Below, one piece after another: positions 50,826 through 59,630 of a DNA stretch of 64,000 bases (its first letter is position 1; the number at the start of each line of letters is the position of its first letter). The translations under genes and the position numbers were made by a program. The notes under the pieces were generated by a model, which had not been told where the DNA came from, searched no databases, and saw nothing but the letters and a program-made list of their open reading frames with translations. This DNA is from Aquitalea denitrificans (GTDB taxonomy: Bacteria; Pseudomonadota; Gammaproteobacteria; Burkholderiales; Chromobacteriaceae), in contig NZ_CP047241.1 in assembly GCF_009856625.1 (NCBI RefSeq), positions 2,232,001-2,296,000 on the forward strand. Reading direction: 5' to 3'.

Positions 50826-52547
50826 TCAGAGGCAGCCGGGCGCAGTGACTGCCGTCGCGCGGGCCAGCAGTTCGGCATCGCACTTGGGGCAGAATTCGTG
50901 ATGACCGCTCAGGTAGCCATGCTGCGGGCAAACCGAGAAAGTGGGTGTCACCGTGATGTAAGGCAGGCGGAAGCGCTGCAGCGAGCGGCGCACCAGCTGC
51001 TTGCAGGCTGCGGCGGAGCTGACAGCCTCGGTCATGTACAGATGCAGCACGGTGCCGCCGGTATAGCGCCGTTGCAGCGGCTCTTGATGCTGCAAGGCCA
51101 GGAAGGGGTCGTCGGTATGCCCGGCCGGCAGTTGGCTGGAGTTGGTGTAATAAGGTTTGTCCGCCGGACCGGCCTGCAGGATGTCGGCAAAGCGCTTGCG
51201 GTCTTCACGGGCAAAACGGTAGGTGGTGCCTTCGGCCGGGGTGGCTTCCAGGTTGTACAGATGGCCGGTGTCTTCCTGCATTTGCACCATGCGTGCACGG
51301 ATGTGATCCAGCAGCTCCAATGCCAGTTGCTGACCTGCCAGGCTGGTGATGTCCTCGGCATCGGCGGTGTAGTTACGCACCAGTTCGTTGATGCCATTCA
51401 CCCCCACGGTGGAAAAATGATTGCGCAGCGTGCCCAGATAGCGCTTGGTATAGGGATACAGGCCATCATCCATCCAGCCCTGTACCCGCTCGCGCTTGAT
51501 TTCCAGGCTGATGCGGGCCAGTTCCAGCAGGCGGTCGGTTTCGGCCAGCAGGCCGGGCCAGTTGCCCTTGAAGCGGTAGCCCAGCCGTGCGCAGTTGAGG
51601 GTGACCACGCCCAGCGAGCCGGTTTGTTCGGCGCTGCCAAACAGGCCGTTGCCGCGCTTGAGCAGCTCGCGCAGGTCCAGTTGCAGGCGGCAGCACATGG
51701 AGCGCACCATCTGCGGCTCCAGATCGGAATTAAGAAAATTCTGGAAATACGGCAGGCCGTAGCGTGCAGTCAGGTCGAACAGCAATTCGGCATTGGGACT
51801 GTCCCAATCGAAATCCGGGGTGATGTTGTAGGTGGGAATGGGAAAGGTAAACGCCCGACCATGGGCATCGCCCTCACTCATCACGCGCAGGAAGGCGCGG
51901 TTGATCTGGTCCATTTCGTGTTGACAGTCGCCATAGCAGAACGGCATTTCCTCGCCGGCAATCAGCGGAATCTGTCCGGCCAGGTCGGTCGGGCAGATCC
52001 AGTCAAAGGTGAGGTTGGTAAACGGGGTTTGCGTGCCCCAGCGCGAAGGGACATTAAGGTTGTAGACGAACTCCTGCAGCGCCTGCTCTACCTGTGCATC
52101 GCTCAGGCCATCGCGTTTGACGAAGGGTGCCAGATAGGTGTCCACGCTGGAAAAGGCCTGCGCGCCCGCCCATTCGTTCTGCAAGGTGCCAAGAAAATTC
52201 ACCATCTGCCCCAGTGCTGAACCCAGGTGGCGCGGCGGCGCGGACTCCACTCGCCCAGGCACACCATTGAAACCTTCATGCAGCAACTGGCGCAGCGACC
52301 AGCCAGCGCAGTAACCGGCCAGCACGTCCAGATCGTGCAGGTGAAAATCTGCCTCGCGGTGGGCGGTGGCGACGGCTGCCGGGTAGATGCCATCCAGCCA
52401 GTAGTTGGCAGTCAGCTTGCCGGCGGCGTTGAGTATCATCCCGCCCAGGCTGTAGCCCTGATTGGCATTGGCGGATACGCGCCAGTCGGCGCGGCTGAGG
52501 TATTCGTCCAGCGTGGCAAGCGGATTCACCAGTACAGTATTTTTCAT
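50826..52547 (-). CDS. nrdD: Anaerobic ribonucleoside-triphosphate reductase, large part (NrdD)
   Basis: A 573-residue NrdD catalytic barrel: NANQGYSLGGMILNAAGK at the N-terminus, NVPSRWGTQTPFTNLTFDW in the core, and the C-terminal zinc-binding end PTFSVCPQHGY...FCPKCDAELL. It then stops after 16 more residues, without the RVxGY radical loop, which is on the following gene. It reduces NTPs to dNTPs without oxygen. No Shine-Dalgarno is visible before ATG 52547, so the real start may be the in-frame GTG 18 bases on. FNR and NrdR-like sites lie upstream. Confidence 0.92.
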   Translation of the reverse strand: MKNTVLVNPLATLDEYLSRADWRVSANANQGYSLGGMILNAAGKLTANYWLDGIYPAAVATAHREADFHLHDLDVLAGYCAGWSLRQLLHEGFNGVPGRVESAPPRHLGSALGQMVNFLGTLQNEWAGAQAFSSVDTYLAPFVKRDGLSDAQVEQALQEFVYNLNVPSRWGTQTPFTNLTFDWICPTDLAGQIPLIAGEEMPFCYGDCQHEMDQINRAFLRVMSEGDAHGRAFTFPIPTYNITPDFDWDSPNAELLFDLTARYGLPYFQNFLNSDLEPQMVRSMCCRLQLDLRELLKRGNGLFGSAEQTGSLGVVTLNCARLGYRFKGNWPGLLAETDRLLELARISLEIKRERVQGWMDDGLYPYTKRYLGTLRNHFSTVGVNGINELVRNYTADAEDITSLAGQQLALELLDHIRARMVQMQEDTGHLYNLEATPAEGTTYRFAREDRKRFADILQAGPADKPYYTNSSQLPAGHTDDPFLALQHQEPLQRRYTGGTVLHLYMTEAVSSAAACKQLVRRSLQRFRLPYITVTPTFSVCPQHGYLSGHHEFCPKCDAELLARATAVTAPGCL

Positions 52548-52592
52548 AACAATATGTAGTGATTTAAAATTTCAAAACACTATATATTGATT
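52547..52592. promoter_or_regulatory. Two NrdR-like boxes before nrdD
   Basis: Box 1 (52547-52562, TAACAATATGTAGTGA) and box 2 (52577-52592, ACACTATATATTGATT) both fit the NrdR palindrome (ACACWATATATWGTGT) with mismatches; centres are 30 bases apart, close to the usual ~31. NrdR represses reductase genes when dNTPs are plentiful. Box 1 abuts the called nrdD start. Confidence 0.6.
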
Positions 52593-52624
52593 TTTATGTC
52601 GCAACAGGCCCAGCAGAAAAAGAC

Positions 52625-52638
52625 TTGATCCGCATCAA
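52625..52638. promoter_or_regulatory. FNR-type site upstream of nrdD
   Basis: TTGATCCGCATCAA is a perfect match to the FNR/ANR consensus TTGAT-N4-ATCAA. It sits about 40 bases upstream of the first position where transcription of nrdD could sensibly start, a class II activator spacing. Expected effect: anaerobic induction of nrdD-nrdG. Confidence 0.85.
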
Positions 52639-52767
52639 GAGCTGCCCTTGCCCACACACTGCTGACTGCATTTGTCTTGACCGTGTCACACAAGTGATGA
52701 CGGAACACAGATTGACTGGCAGAACAGACGGGGCTGCGGACTATAATGGGCGACAAAGCCATGCCGC

Positions 52768-54624
52768 ATGCACATGCCGGCCAAGATCGAAGAGAAAACA
52801 AGACAAGCCCGGGTAGCCCGCCTTGTGGCCAGCACATCATTCATGATCAACAATCTGGAAGATTCATCGCAGGAGAAAGTACGGATCGAACAGATCCGAC
52901 TCCTGCTCAACAATCTGGGCAGCTCCGTGCTGCCCGGCATCCTGGTGGTATTGCTGGTGGCCTATGCCTTGCAGCATGAGGCCGACCCGCTGCGGCTGAC
53001 CGTGTGGTGCGTGGTGGTCATCGCCTCCAAGCTGATCGACATCATCGATGCCCGCCGCATCCTGTCCCGCGAAATCCTCCCCGCCCGTCTGCCCGCGCTG
53101 CGGCGGCGGCTGGTGCTGCTGCACGCCATCGACGGTGCTGCCTGGGGCAGCCTGATGTGGGTGGGTCTGAACCCGGCATCGCCGCCCAGCTGGATTCTGG
53201 CCATTGCCGTGCTGTCCGGCGTGGCGGGTAACTCCATGTCCATCCTGTCACCAGTGCTACCGGTCTTCATCGGCTTCATCACGCTGGAACTGGGCATGAT
53301 TGCGCTCAAGGCCATGCAGTCGGATGCCGTGGCACTCAATGCGCTGGGGTTGGCCGCCATCATGTATCTGGCCACCTTGCTGATGCAGGCGCGCAACAGC
53401 GCACAGGCTGCCCGAGGGGCCATCGAACTGCGCTTTGAAAACCTGGAGCTGGTCGACCGGCTGCGTCAGGCATCGGCCGACTCGCGCCACGCCCAGCAGG
53501 AGGCGGAGCAGGCCAATATCGCCAAATCGCGTTTTCTGGCTGCAGCCAGTCACGACCTGCGCCAGCCCATCCACGCCCAGGGCCTGTTTCTGGAGGTGCT
53601 GGGCAAAACCGAGCTGACACCCAGACAGCAGGACTTGCTGGCTAATATCCAGAGCGCCACCAATGCCTCGGCGGAAATGCTGCACAGCCTGCTGGACTAT
53701 TCTCGCGTGGAAGCCGGCGTGATTACGCCACAACGACAGGCCTTTGCCCTGCAAGCACTGCTCAACAAGATGGAAAGGGAACTGGCCCCGCTTGCAAATA
53801 GCAAGGGCCTGTTTTACCGCACACACGACACGGCAGAACTGGTCCTGTCCGACCCGTCACTGATCGAGCTTATCCTGCGCAATCTCATCAGCAATGCCAT
53901 CCGCTACACCCAGGAAGGCGGCATCCTGATTGGCTGTCGCCGCCGTGGCAATCAGCTGCAACTGGAAGTCTGGGATAGCGGCATCGGCATCGACCCGCAC
54001 CACCAGCAGGAAATCTTTGTCGAGTTCCACCAGCTTGGCAATCCCGAACGCGACCGCAAGAAAGGCCTGGGGCTTGGGCTAGCCATCGTGCATGGTCTGG
54101 CCCAGTTGCTGCAGCATCCTTTACAACTGCAATCCCGCCCAGGCCTTGGCAGCGTGTTTCGTCTGAGCCTGCCGCGCGTCGACAGCACCAAGCACGACGC
54201 CGTGCCAGCTGCCGCGCCAGCGGCCATTACCCGGCTACTGCCCTGCGCCACCATTCTGCTGGTTGAGGATGATGAAATCGTCCGCAGCAGCATGGTGCTG
54301 CTGCTGCAAAGCTGGGGCTGCCAATGCCTGGCCACGGAATCACTGGAAACTGCCCTGCCCTTGCTAAACCACTGCAAGCCGGACTTGCTGATCAGCGACT
54401 ACCGGCTGCGCGAACAAAAAAGTGGCACCGATGCCATCCGGGCCATCCGGGCGGCACTAGGACAGGATATTCCGGCCCTGCTGCTGACTGGCGACACTGC
54501 CCCGGCGCGACTGCGCGAGGCCACCGAGAGCGGGCTGCCGCTGCTGCACAAGCCGGTGCCACCTTCAGTGCTGCACGATACGCTAGGCCAGATGCTAAAC
54601 CGGCAATCCAGCCATCAGGCGTGA
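52768..54624 (+). CDS. Hybrid sensor histidine kinase (kinase 1)
   Basis: A 618-residue membrane kinase. About six hydrophobic helices at ~50-205, a short coiled-coil, HisKA with phospho-His262 (AAASHDLRQPIHAQG), an HATPase domain (NLISNAIRYTQEGGILIGC, GLGLGLAIVHGLAQ) and a C-terminal receiver with Asp544 (LISDYRLRE) and Lys in LHKPV. It belongs to the SHDLRQP subgroup of hybrid kinases. A -10-like TATAAT is at 52742-52747; if used, the 5' leader is very short and a later start is possible. Signal unknown. 174 bases before the NarL-type regulator. Confidence 0.9.
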   Translation: MHMPAKIEEKTRQARVARLVASTSFMINNLEDSSQEKVRIEQIRLLLNNLGSSVLPGILVVLLVAYALQHEADPLRLTVWCVVVIASKLIDIIDARRILSREILPARLPALRRRLVLLHAIDGAAWGSLMWVGLNPASPPSWILAIAVLSGVAGNSMSILSPVLPVFIGFITLELGMIALKAMQSDAVALNALGLAAIMYLATLLMQARNSAQAARGAIELRFENLELVDRLRQASADSRHAQQEAEQANIAKSRFLAAASHDLRQPIHAQGLFLEVLGKTELTPRQQDLLANIQSATNASAEMLHSLLDYSRVEAGVITPQRQAFALQALLNKMERELAPLANSKGLFYRTHDTAELVLSDPSLIELILRNLISNAIRYTQEGGILIGCRRRGNQLQLEVWDSGIGIDPHHQQEIFVEFHQLGNPERDRKKGLGLGLAIVHGLAQLLQHPLQLQSRPGLGSVFRLSLPRVDSTKHDAVPAAAPAAITRLLPCATILLVEDDEIVRSSMVLLLQSWGCQCLATESLETALPLLNHCKPDLLISDYRLREQKSGTDAIRAIRAALGQDIPALLLTGDTAPARLREATESGLPLLHKPVPPSVLHDTLGQMLNRQSSHQA

Positions 54625-54640
54625 ACATTTCCAGGAAAAA

Positions 54641-54665
54641 CAGAGAAAAGCTTTGCTATTCTCTG
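54641..54665 (-). terminator. Hairpin between kinase 1 and the regulator, T tract on minus strand
   Basis: CAGAGAA (54641-54647) and TTCTCTG (54659-54665) form a 7-bp stem; the minus strand then has TTTTT. On the plus strand no T run follows, so it would not end kinase 1 transcripts. Confidence 0.35.
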
Positions 54666-54798
54666 AAAACAGGACATATTTGCCTTTCAGCCAATTTTCA
54701 TCCTCTTGACATGACGCGCCCATCAAGGAAACACGGGCGGACGGACGGCCCTGCAGCCCCCGGCACCCTACATCCCAATCAGCGACAGACACCCAAAC

Positions 54799-55404
54799 AT
54801 GCTTAGCGCCAGACTGCTCCTCATCGACGACCACGCCTTGTTCCGTACCGGCTTGCGCCTGGTGCTGGAAAACAACGACAAGGTTGGCGACATTCTCGAA
54901 GCCGGCACCGTAATGGATGCCATCCACCAGTTCGGCAGTACGCCAGTAGACATCATTTTGCTGGACATCCAGCTGCCCGGACTGAACGGGCTGGATGGCG
55001 TCAATGTGCTGCAACGCTATTTCCAGTCGGCCCGCATTATCATCCTGTCGGCCAGCCCGGAGCAGGCCGCCGCCACGCCTGGCATTGCCGGCGTGCTGAC
55101 CAAATCGGCCAGCGTGGCGCAGATCGACGAAGCGCTGGAGCGCTGCCTGCGCGGCGAAGTAATGGATTCCGCCACACCGGCTGCAAGCGGCAATCGCCAT
55201 TCACAATTGACTCCGCGCCAGCTGGAAGTACTGAGCGAGCTGTGTCTGGGCCGCTCCAACAAGGCCATTGCCAATAGCCTGGGCCTGTCAGAAAACACCG
55301 TGCGCGTACATGTGGCCGCCATTCTGGAGCAGTTTGGCGTTTACAGCCGTACCGAGGCGGTACTGGAAGCACAGCGGCGCGGGCTGGTACAGGTGATGCG
55401 CTGA
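54799..55404 (+). CDS. NarL/FixJ-family response regulator
   Basis: A 201-residue regulator. Receiver domain ~1-115 with acidic pocket IDDHALF, Asp56 (LLDIQLPG) and LTKSA; C-terminal LuxR-type helix-turn-helix (LTPRQLEVLSELCLGRSNKA, SENTVRVHVAAILEQFGV). It overlaps kinase 2 by one base (TGATG), so they are co-translated; kinase 1 is the other likely partner. Its target may include the inverted repeat at 57192. Confidence 0.9.
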   Translation: MLSARLLLIDDHALFRTGLRLVLENNDKVGDILEAGTVMDAIHQFGSTPVDIILLDIQLPGLNGLDGVNVLQRYFQSARIIILSASPEQAAATPGIAGVLTKSASVAQIDEALERCLRGEVMDSATPAASGNRHSQLTPRQLEVLSELCLGRSNKAIANSLGLSENTVRVHVAAILEQFGVYSRTEAVLEAQRRGLVQVMR

Positions 55405-57158
55405 TGCTGTGGCCACGCTTCGACCCGCCGCGCCTGCTGGCCGCGCAGATGGAGCTGATAGACCATAGCTTTGGCATTGCCATGCTGGGCTGTTTTGTAG
55501 CGTCATTGCTGATGGCGATGGGGGTGTATGTCAGCACCGGTAATGTCGACACCATGGGCTGGTCTGCGCTGATGGGTGTGGGCTGCGCTGCCGGTCATTT
55601 CGGTCGCTTCCGTATCCGCGACCGGCTGACTGAAGCCCGGGCACCTTACTATGCGCGCTGCATGACACTGCTGCTGGTCTTTCTGGGCAGCATGTGGGGC
55701 ATAGCCGGCGGCCTGTACATGGATCTCAGCTTTCCGCCCACGGCCATCAGTCTGCTGTCGATGATTGCCGGCATGAGCGCGGCGGCACTGGCCATTTTCT
55801 CTCCCTGCCTGCCGGTGGCGGTCGGTTTTTTCATCCCGTCCATCCTGCCGGTGTGGGGGGTATTCCTGGCCACCGGCAATCTTGCCTATCTGCCGATGTT
55901 TCTCGGCGTACCACTGTTTCTGCTGGTACTGCTGATATTTGCCCTGAATTACGCCCGGGTGGCCCGGCGCTCGATCGAACTGCGTTTTGAAAATACCGAG
56001 CTGGTAGACCAGCTGCGCGAGCAGACCGGCCGTGCGGCTGAGGCCTTGCACGAGGCAGAAGAAGCCAACCGTGCCAAGCTGGTGTTTCTGGCTTCAGCCA
56101 GCCACGATTTGCGCCAGCCCATGCATGCACTGGGGCTGTTTCTGGCCACGCTGAAAACCACCACGCTGGATCCGCGTCAGCAAGAACTGCTGGAACATAT
56201 CGAGGCATCGGCCTCTGCCGCCTGCGAAATGCTGGACACCCTGCTGGACTTCTCCAAGCTGGAGGCCGGCGTGATCGAGGCCAGGCCACGCCAGGTGGCA
56301 CTGCAAAGCATTCTGTACAAGCTGGAATGTGAATTCGCGCCGCTGGCCAATGGCAAGAACCTGGTATTCCGGGTGAGGGAATCCGCGGTGCATGTGCATA
56401 CCGACCCCAGCCTGCTGGAGCTGATCCTGCGCAACCTCATCAGCAATGCCATCAACTACACCCGCAGCGGCGGCATCCTGATTGGCTGTCGGCAGCGAGG
56501 CGAGCATTTGCTGATCGAGGTATGGGATAGCGGCATCGGCATTCCGCCGGCCCAGCAGCAAGAGGTGTTCCGCGAATTCCACCAACTGGGCAATCCGGAG
56601 CGCGACCGGCGCAAGGGCCTGGGGCTGGGATTGGCCATTGTGCGTGGCCTGGCCCTGACCATGGGCCTGAAGGTGGAGCTGCAATCCCGTCCTGGCCGCG
56701 GCTCGGTGTTCCGCCTGCACATGCCGCTGGCCAGTAGCCAGCCGGAGCTGGCCGAAACCGTCGGCAGCCCGCCGCGCCAGCTGCCCTTGCAGGCCGTGCC
56801 GGTGCTGGTGATTGATGACGATTACGCGGTGCGCTCGGCCATGGAGGCGCTGTTGGGCTGCTGGGGCTGTCACATTCTCACGGTAGAAGGCGGTGCCGAA
56901 GCACTGGATTGTCTGGACAGCTTCCAGCCCAGGGTGGTGATTGCCGACTACCGCCTGCGTGGCAACCAGACCGGCCAGCAGGTGCTCAAGCAGATTTGCC
57001 AACAGCTGGGCCGCAACATTCCGTCCATTATCATGACCGGCGACACTGCCCCCAACCGTCTGCGCGAGGCCCAGTCCAGCGGCGCGGTATTACTGCACAA
57101 GCCGGTGGATGCTGCCGCACTCTATGGCAGCATCCAGGCTTTGCTGGCAGCTGGCTGA
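55404..57158 (+). CDS. Hybrid sensor histidine kinase (kinase 2)
   Basis: A 584-residue kinase paralogous to kinase 1: membrane helices ~15-185, His234 in SASHDLRQPMHALGLF, ATPase part NLISNAINYTRSGGILIGC, receiver Asp515 (VVIADYRLRG) and LHKPV. The two kinases share most of the catalytic wording but differ in the sensor helices, so they may read different signals through one regulator. Forms a unit with the regulator before it. Confidence 0.9.
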   Translation: MLWPRFDPPRLLAAQMELIDHSFGIAMLGCFVASLLMAMGVYVSTGNVDTMGWSALMGVGCAAGHFGRFRIRDRLTEARAPYYARCMTLLLVFLGSMWGIAGGLYMDLSFPPTAISLLSMIAGMSAAALAIFSPCLPVAVGFFIPSILPVWGVFLATGNLAYLPMFLGVPLFLLVLLIFALNYARVARRSIELRFENTELVDQLREQTGRAAEALHEAEEANRAKLVFLASASHDLRQPMHALGLFLATLKTTTLDPRQQELLEHIEASASAACEMLDTLLDFSKLEAGVIEARPRQVALQSILYKLECEFAPLANGKNLVFRVRESAVHVHTDPSLLELILRNLISNAINYTRSGGILIGCRQRGEHLLIEVWDSGIGIPPAQQQEVFREFHQLGNPERDRRKGLGLGLAIVRGLALTMGLKVELQSRPGRGSVFRLHMPLASSQPELAETVGSPPRQLPLQAVPVLVIDDDYAVRSAMEALLGCWGCHILTVEGGAEALDCLDSFQPRVVIADYRLRGNQTGQQVLKQICQQLGRNIPSIIMTGDTAPNRLREAQSSGAVLLHKPVDAAALYGSIQALLAAG

Positions 57159-57191
57159 TACCGCAATGCAGCAGTCCCTATGCTGACGTCG

Positions 57192-57209
57192 TGTAGGAAT
57201 CGCCCTACA
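57192..57209. promoter_or_regulatory. Inverted repeat TGTAGG-N6-CCTACA before the polyamine transport operon
   Basis: Perfect 6-bp arms at 57192-57197 and 57204-57209 in the 157-base gap between kinase 2 and the transporter ATPase gene. Such short dyads suit NarL/FixJ regulators. Candidate operator for the regulator at 54799; binding is inferred. Confidence 0.5.
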
Positions 57210-57315
57210 AGGCATCAGCAAATTTCCTGACAGCAAAATCCGCCGCTGGCCGATATCCCTGCTGTCATCGGGTTTTTACAATTCAGTCATCACCATTTAA
57301 ACAACAGGAGTGGTC

Positions 57316-58422
57316 ATGGCTGAAACGAGTGCAAGCGACATCCTGGTCCGCTTCAAGAACGTACAAAAGAGCTACGACGGCGAGACCCTGATCGTCAAGG
57401 ACCTCAATCTGGATATCCGCAAGGGTGAGTTCCTCACCCTGCTGGGACCGTCCGGCTCCGGCAAGACCACCAGCCTGATGATGCTGGCCGGCTTCGAGAC
57501 CCCGACTGCCGGTGAAATCATGCTGGGCGAACGTTCGCTCAACCGTGTGCCGCCGCACAAGCGCGACATCGGCATGGTGTTCCAGAACTACGCACTGTTC
57601 CCGCACATGACCGTGTCCGAAAACCTGGCCTTCCCGCTGAAGGTGCGCGGCATGGACAAGACCGACGTCACCGAACGGGTGAAGCGCGCGCTGTCCATGG
57701 TGCAGCTGGACAAGTTTGCCAACCGCTACCCCGGCCAGATGTCCGGTGGTCAGCAACAGCGTGTTGCCCTGGCCCGCGCCCTGGTGTTCGAACCGCAACT
57801 GGTGCTGATGGACGAACCGCTGGGTGCTCTCGACAAGCAGCTGCGCGAACACATGCAGATGGAAATCAAGCATCTGCACGAACGTCTGGGCGTGACCGTG
57901 GTGTACGTGACCCACGACCAGAGCGAAGCGCTGACCATGTCCGACCGTGTGGCCGTGTTCCACCAGGGTGAAATCCAGCAGATCGACAGCCCGCAAAACC
58001 TGTACGAACACCCGCGCAACACTTTTGTGGCCAACTTCATCGGCGAAAACAACCGCCTGCACGGCAAGCTGCTCAGCCGCGATGGCGAGCGCTGTACCGT
58101 TGGCCTGGAAAACGGCGAGCGCGTGGAAGCCATGGCCATTCACGATGCAGCCCCGGGCGCACCGGTATCGCTGTCCATCCGCCCGGAGCGCATCAATCTG
58201 AACGTGCAGCAGGAGCAGAACCGCTTCTCCGGCCGCGTGCGCGAATTCATCTACCTGGGTGACCACGTGCGTATCCGCCTGGAAGCCTGCGGCAACTCCA
58301 GTTTTATCGTCAAACAGCCTATTGCCACCCTGGACCCCAAGCTGTCCGTGGGCGACGTGATTTCCCTGGGCTGGAATGTAGAACACGTAAGAGCGCTCGA
58401 TCCTGTCGAACTGGCTGAATGA
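57316..58422 (+). CDS. potA: Polyamine-type ABC transporter ATP-binding protein (PotA/PotG)
   Basis: A 368-residue ABC ATPase. Walker A GPSGSGKT at 44-51, Q-loop FQNYALFPHMTV, signature MSGGQQQRVALARAL near 143, Walker B LVLMDEPLGALD, H-loop VYVTHDQ, and a C-terminal TOBE domain. GGAG is 5 bases before ATG 57316. It powers uptake of spermidine/putrescine-like cations with the genes that follow. Substrate inferred from the family. Confidence 0.93.
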   Translation: MAETSASDILVRFKNVQKSYDGETLIVKDLNLDIRKGEFLTLLGPSGSGKTTSLMMLAGFETPTAGEIMLGERSLNRVPPHKRDIGMVFQNYALFPHMTVSENLAFPLKVRGMDKTDVTERVKRALSMVQLDKFANRYPGQMSGGQQQRVALARALVFEPQLVLMDEPLGALDKQLREHMQMEIKHLHERLGVTVVYVTHDQSEALTMSDRVAVFHQGEIQQIDSPQNLYEHPRNTFVANFIGENNRLHGKLLSRDGERCTVGLENGERVEAMAIHDAAPGAPVSLSIRPERINLNVQQEQNRFSGRVREFIYLGDHVRIRLEACGNSSFIVKQPIATLDPKLSVGDVISLGWNVEHVRALDPVELAE

Positions 58423-58479
58423 GTGCGTGCGAGTGAGTGCGTGTAGTTGTAGTCCCAAAACAATATGGAGAACTATCAA

Positions 58480-59517
58480 ATGAAGAAATGCATGAAAGCT
58501 CTTTCGCTGGCGGTTGTGGCCGCTTGTTGCGCTCAGGCTGCCCAAGCCGCTGACCTGACCGTGATTTCCTTTGGTGGTGCCAACAAGGCAGCCCAGGAAA
58601 AGGCCTACTACGCTCCGTTCACCAAATCTACCGGCATCAAGGTGGTAGGCGGCGAATACAACGGCGAAATGGCCAAGGTCAAAGCCATGGTCGACACCAA
58701 GAGCGTGTCCTGGGATGTCCTGGAAGTGGAATCCCCGGAACTGGCCCGCGGTTGTGACGAAGGCATGTTCGAAAAGCTGGACTACAGCAAGATCGGCAAC
58801 AAGGCTGACTTCGTACCGGGCGCTGCCCAGTCCTGCGGCGTGGGCATCTTCGTATGGTCTACCGTACTGGCCTACAACGCCGACAAGCTGAAGGTTGGCC
58901 CGAGCGGCTGGAAAGATTTCTGGGACGTGAAGAAGTTCCCGGGCAAGCGCGGCATGCGCAAGGGCGCCAAGTACACCCTGGAAGTGGCCCTGATGGCTGA
59001 CGGCGTAGCGCCGAAAGACGTGTACAAGGTTCTGGCCACCCCGGCCGGCGTTGATCGCGCCTTCAAGAAGCTGGACCAGCTGAAGCCGAACATCCAGTGG
59101 TGGGAAGCCGGCGCACAACCGCCGCAATACCTGGTATCCGGCGACGTGGTGATGAGCTCGGCCTACAACGGTCGTATCGCCAACACCCAGAAGGAAGGCA
59201 AGAACCTGAAGATCGTATGGACCGGTGGCATGTATGACTTCGACTCCTGGGCCATTCCGAAGGGCTCCCCGAACAAGGACGCTGCGCTGAAGTTCATCGC
59301 TTTCGCCAGCAAGCCGGAAAACCAGAAAGTGTACTCGCAGAATATCGCCTACGGCCCGACCAACAAGAAAGCCGTACCGCTGCTGGACAAGAAACTGGTT
59401 GCCGACCTGCCGACCGCTCCGCAAAACATCAAGAACGGTGTAGCCGTGGATGTAGCTTTCTGGGCTGACTACGGCGAATCGCTGGAACAACGCTTCAACG
59501 CCTGGGCTGCCAAATAA
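58480..59517 (+). CDS. potD: Periplasmic polyamine-binding protein (PotD/PotF type)
   Basis: A 345-residue binding protein with a Sec signal (ALSLAVVAACCAQAAQAADL, cut at AQA-ADL). The core has VISFGGANKAAQEKAYYAPF, VSWDVLEVESPELARGCDEG and MYDFDSWAIPKGSPNKDAAL typical of the family. ATG 58480 follows GGAG by 9 bases. Ligand not readable; an extra-cytoplasmic solute-binding protein for putrescine/spermidine or related diamines. Confidence 0.92.
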   Translation: MKKCMKALSLAVVAACCAQAAQAADLTVISFGGANKAAQEKAYYAPFTKSTGIKVVGGEYNGEMAKVKAMVDTKSVSWDVLEVESPELARGCDEGMFEKLDYSKIGNKADFVPGAAQSCGVGIFVWSTVLAYNADKLKVGPSGWKDFWDVKKFPGKRGMRKGAKYTLEVALMADGVAPKDVYKVLATPAGVDRAFKKLDQLKPNIQWWEAGAQPPQYLVSGDVVMSSAYNGRIANTQKEGKNLKIVWTGGMYDFDSWAIPKGSPNKDAALKFIAFASKPENQKVYSQNIAYGPTNKKAVPLLDKKLVADLPTAPQNIKNGVAVDVAFWADYGESLEQRFNAWAAK

Positions 59518-59536
59518 GCAGCTGCAATACGCATGA

Positions 59537-59582
59537 CTGCTGCCGGTGATATCTGCCGGTAGCAGGTCCGCCCCCTCGGGGG
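59537..59582. promoter_or_regulatory. Intercistronic hairpins after the binding-protein gene
   Basis: A 10-bp stem CTGCTGCCGG (59537-59546) / CCGGTAGCAG (59556-59565) with one G-U, then CCCCC-TC-GGGGG (59571-59582). No T run. This is where ABC operons often carry stem-loops that raise binding-protein mRNA over permease mRNA. Confidence 0.5.
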
Positions 59583-59630
59583 TTCATCCCCAGGGGGTTT
59601 TCACCCCTTACCTGATCCGGAGCCGGAAGA

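Noticed and set aside
50811..52220. 469-codon plus-strand frame over nrdD
   Set aside because: Shadow of nrdD; no recognisable motif.
57283..59490. 735-codon minus-strand frame across potA and potD
   Set aside because: Antisense to two well-supported transporter genes; composition is His/Val-rich shadow coding.
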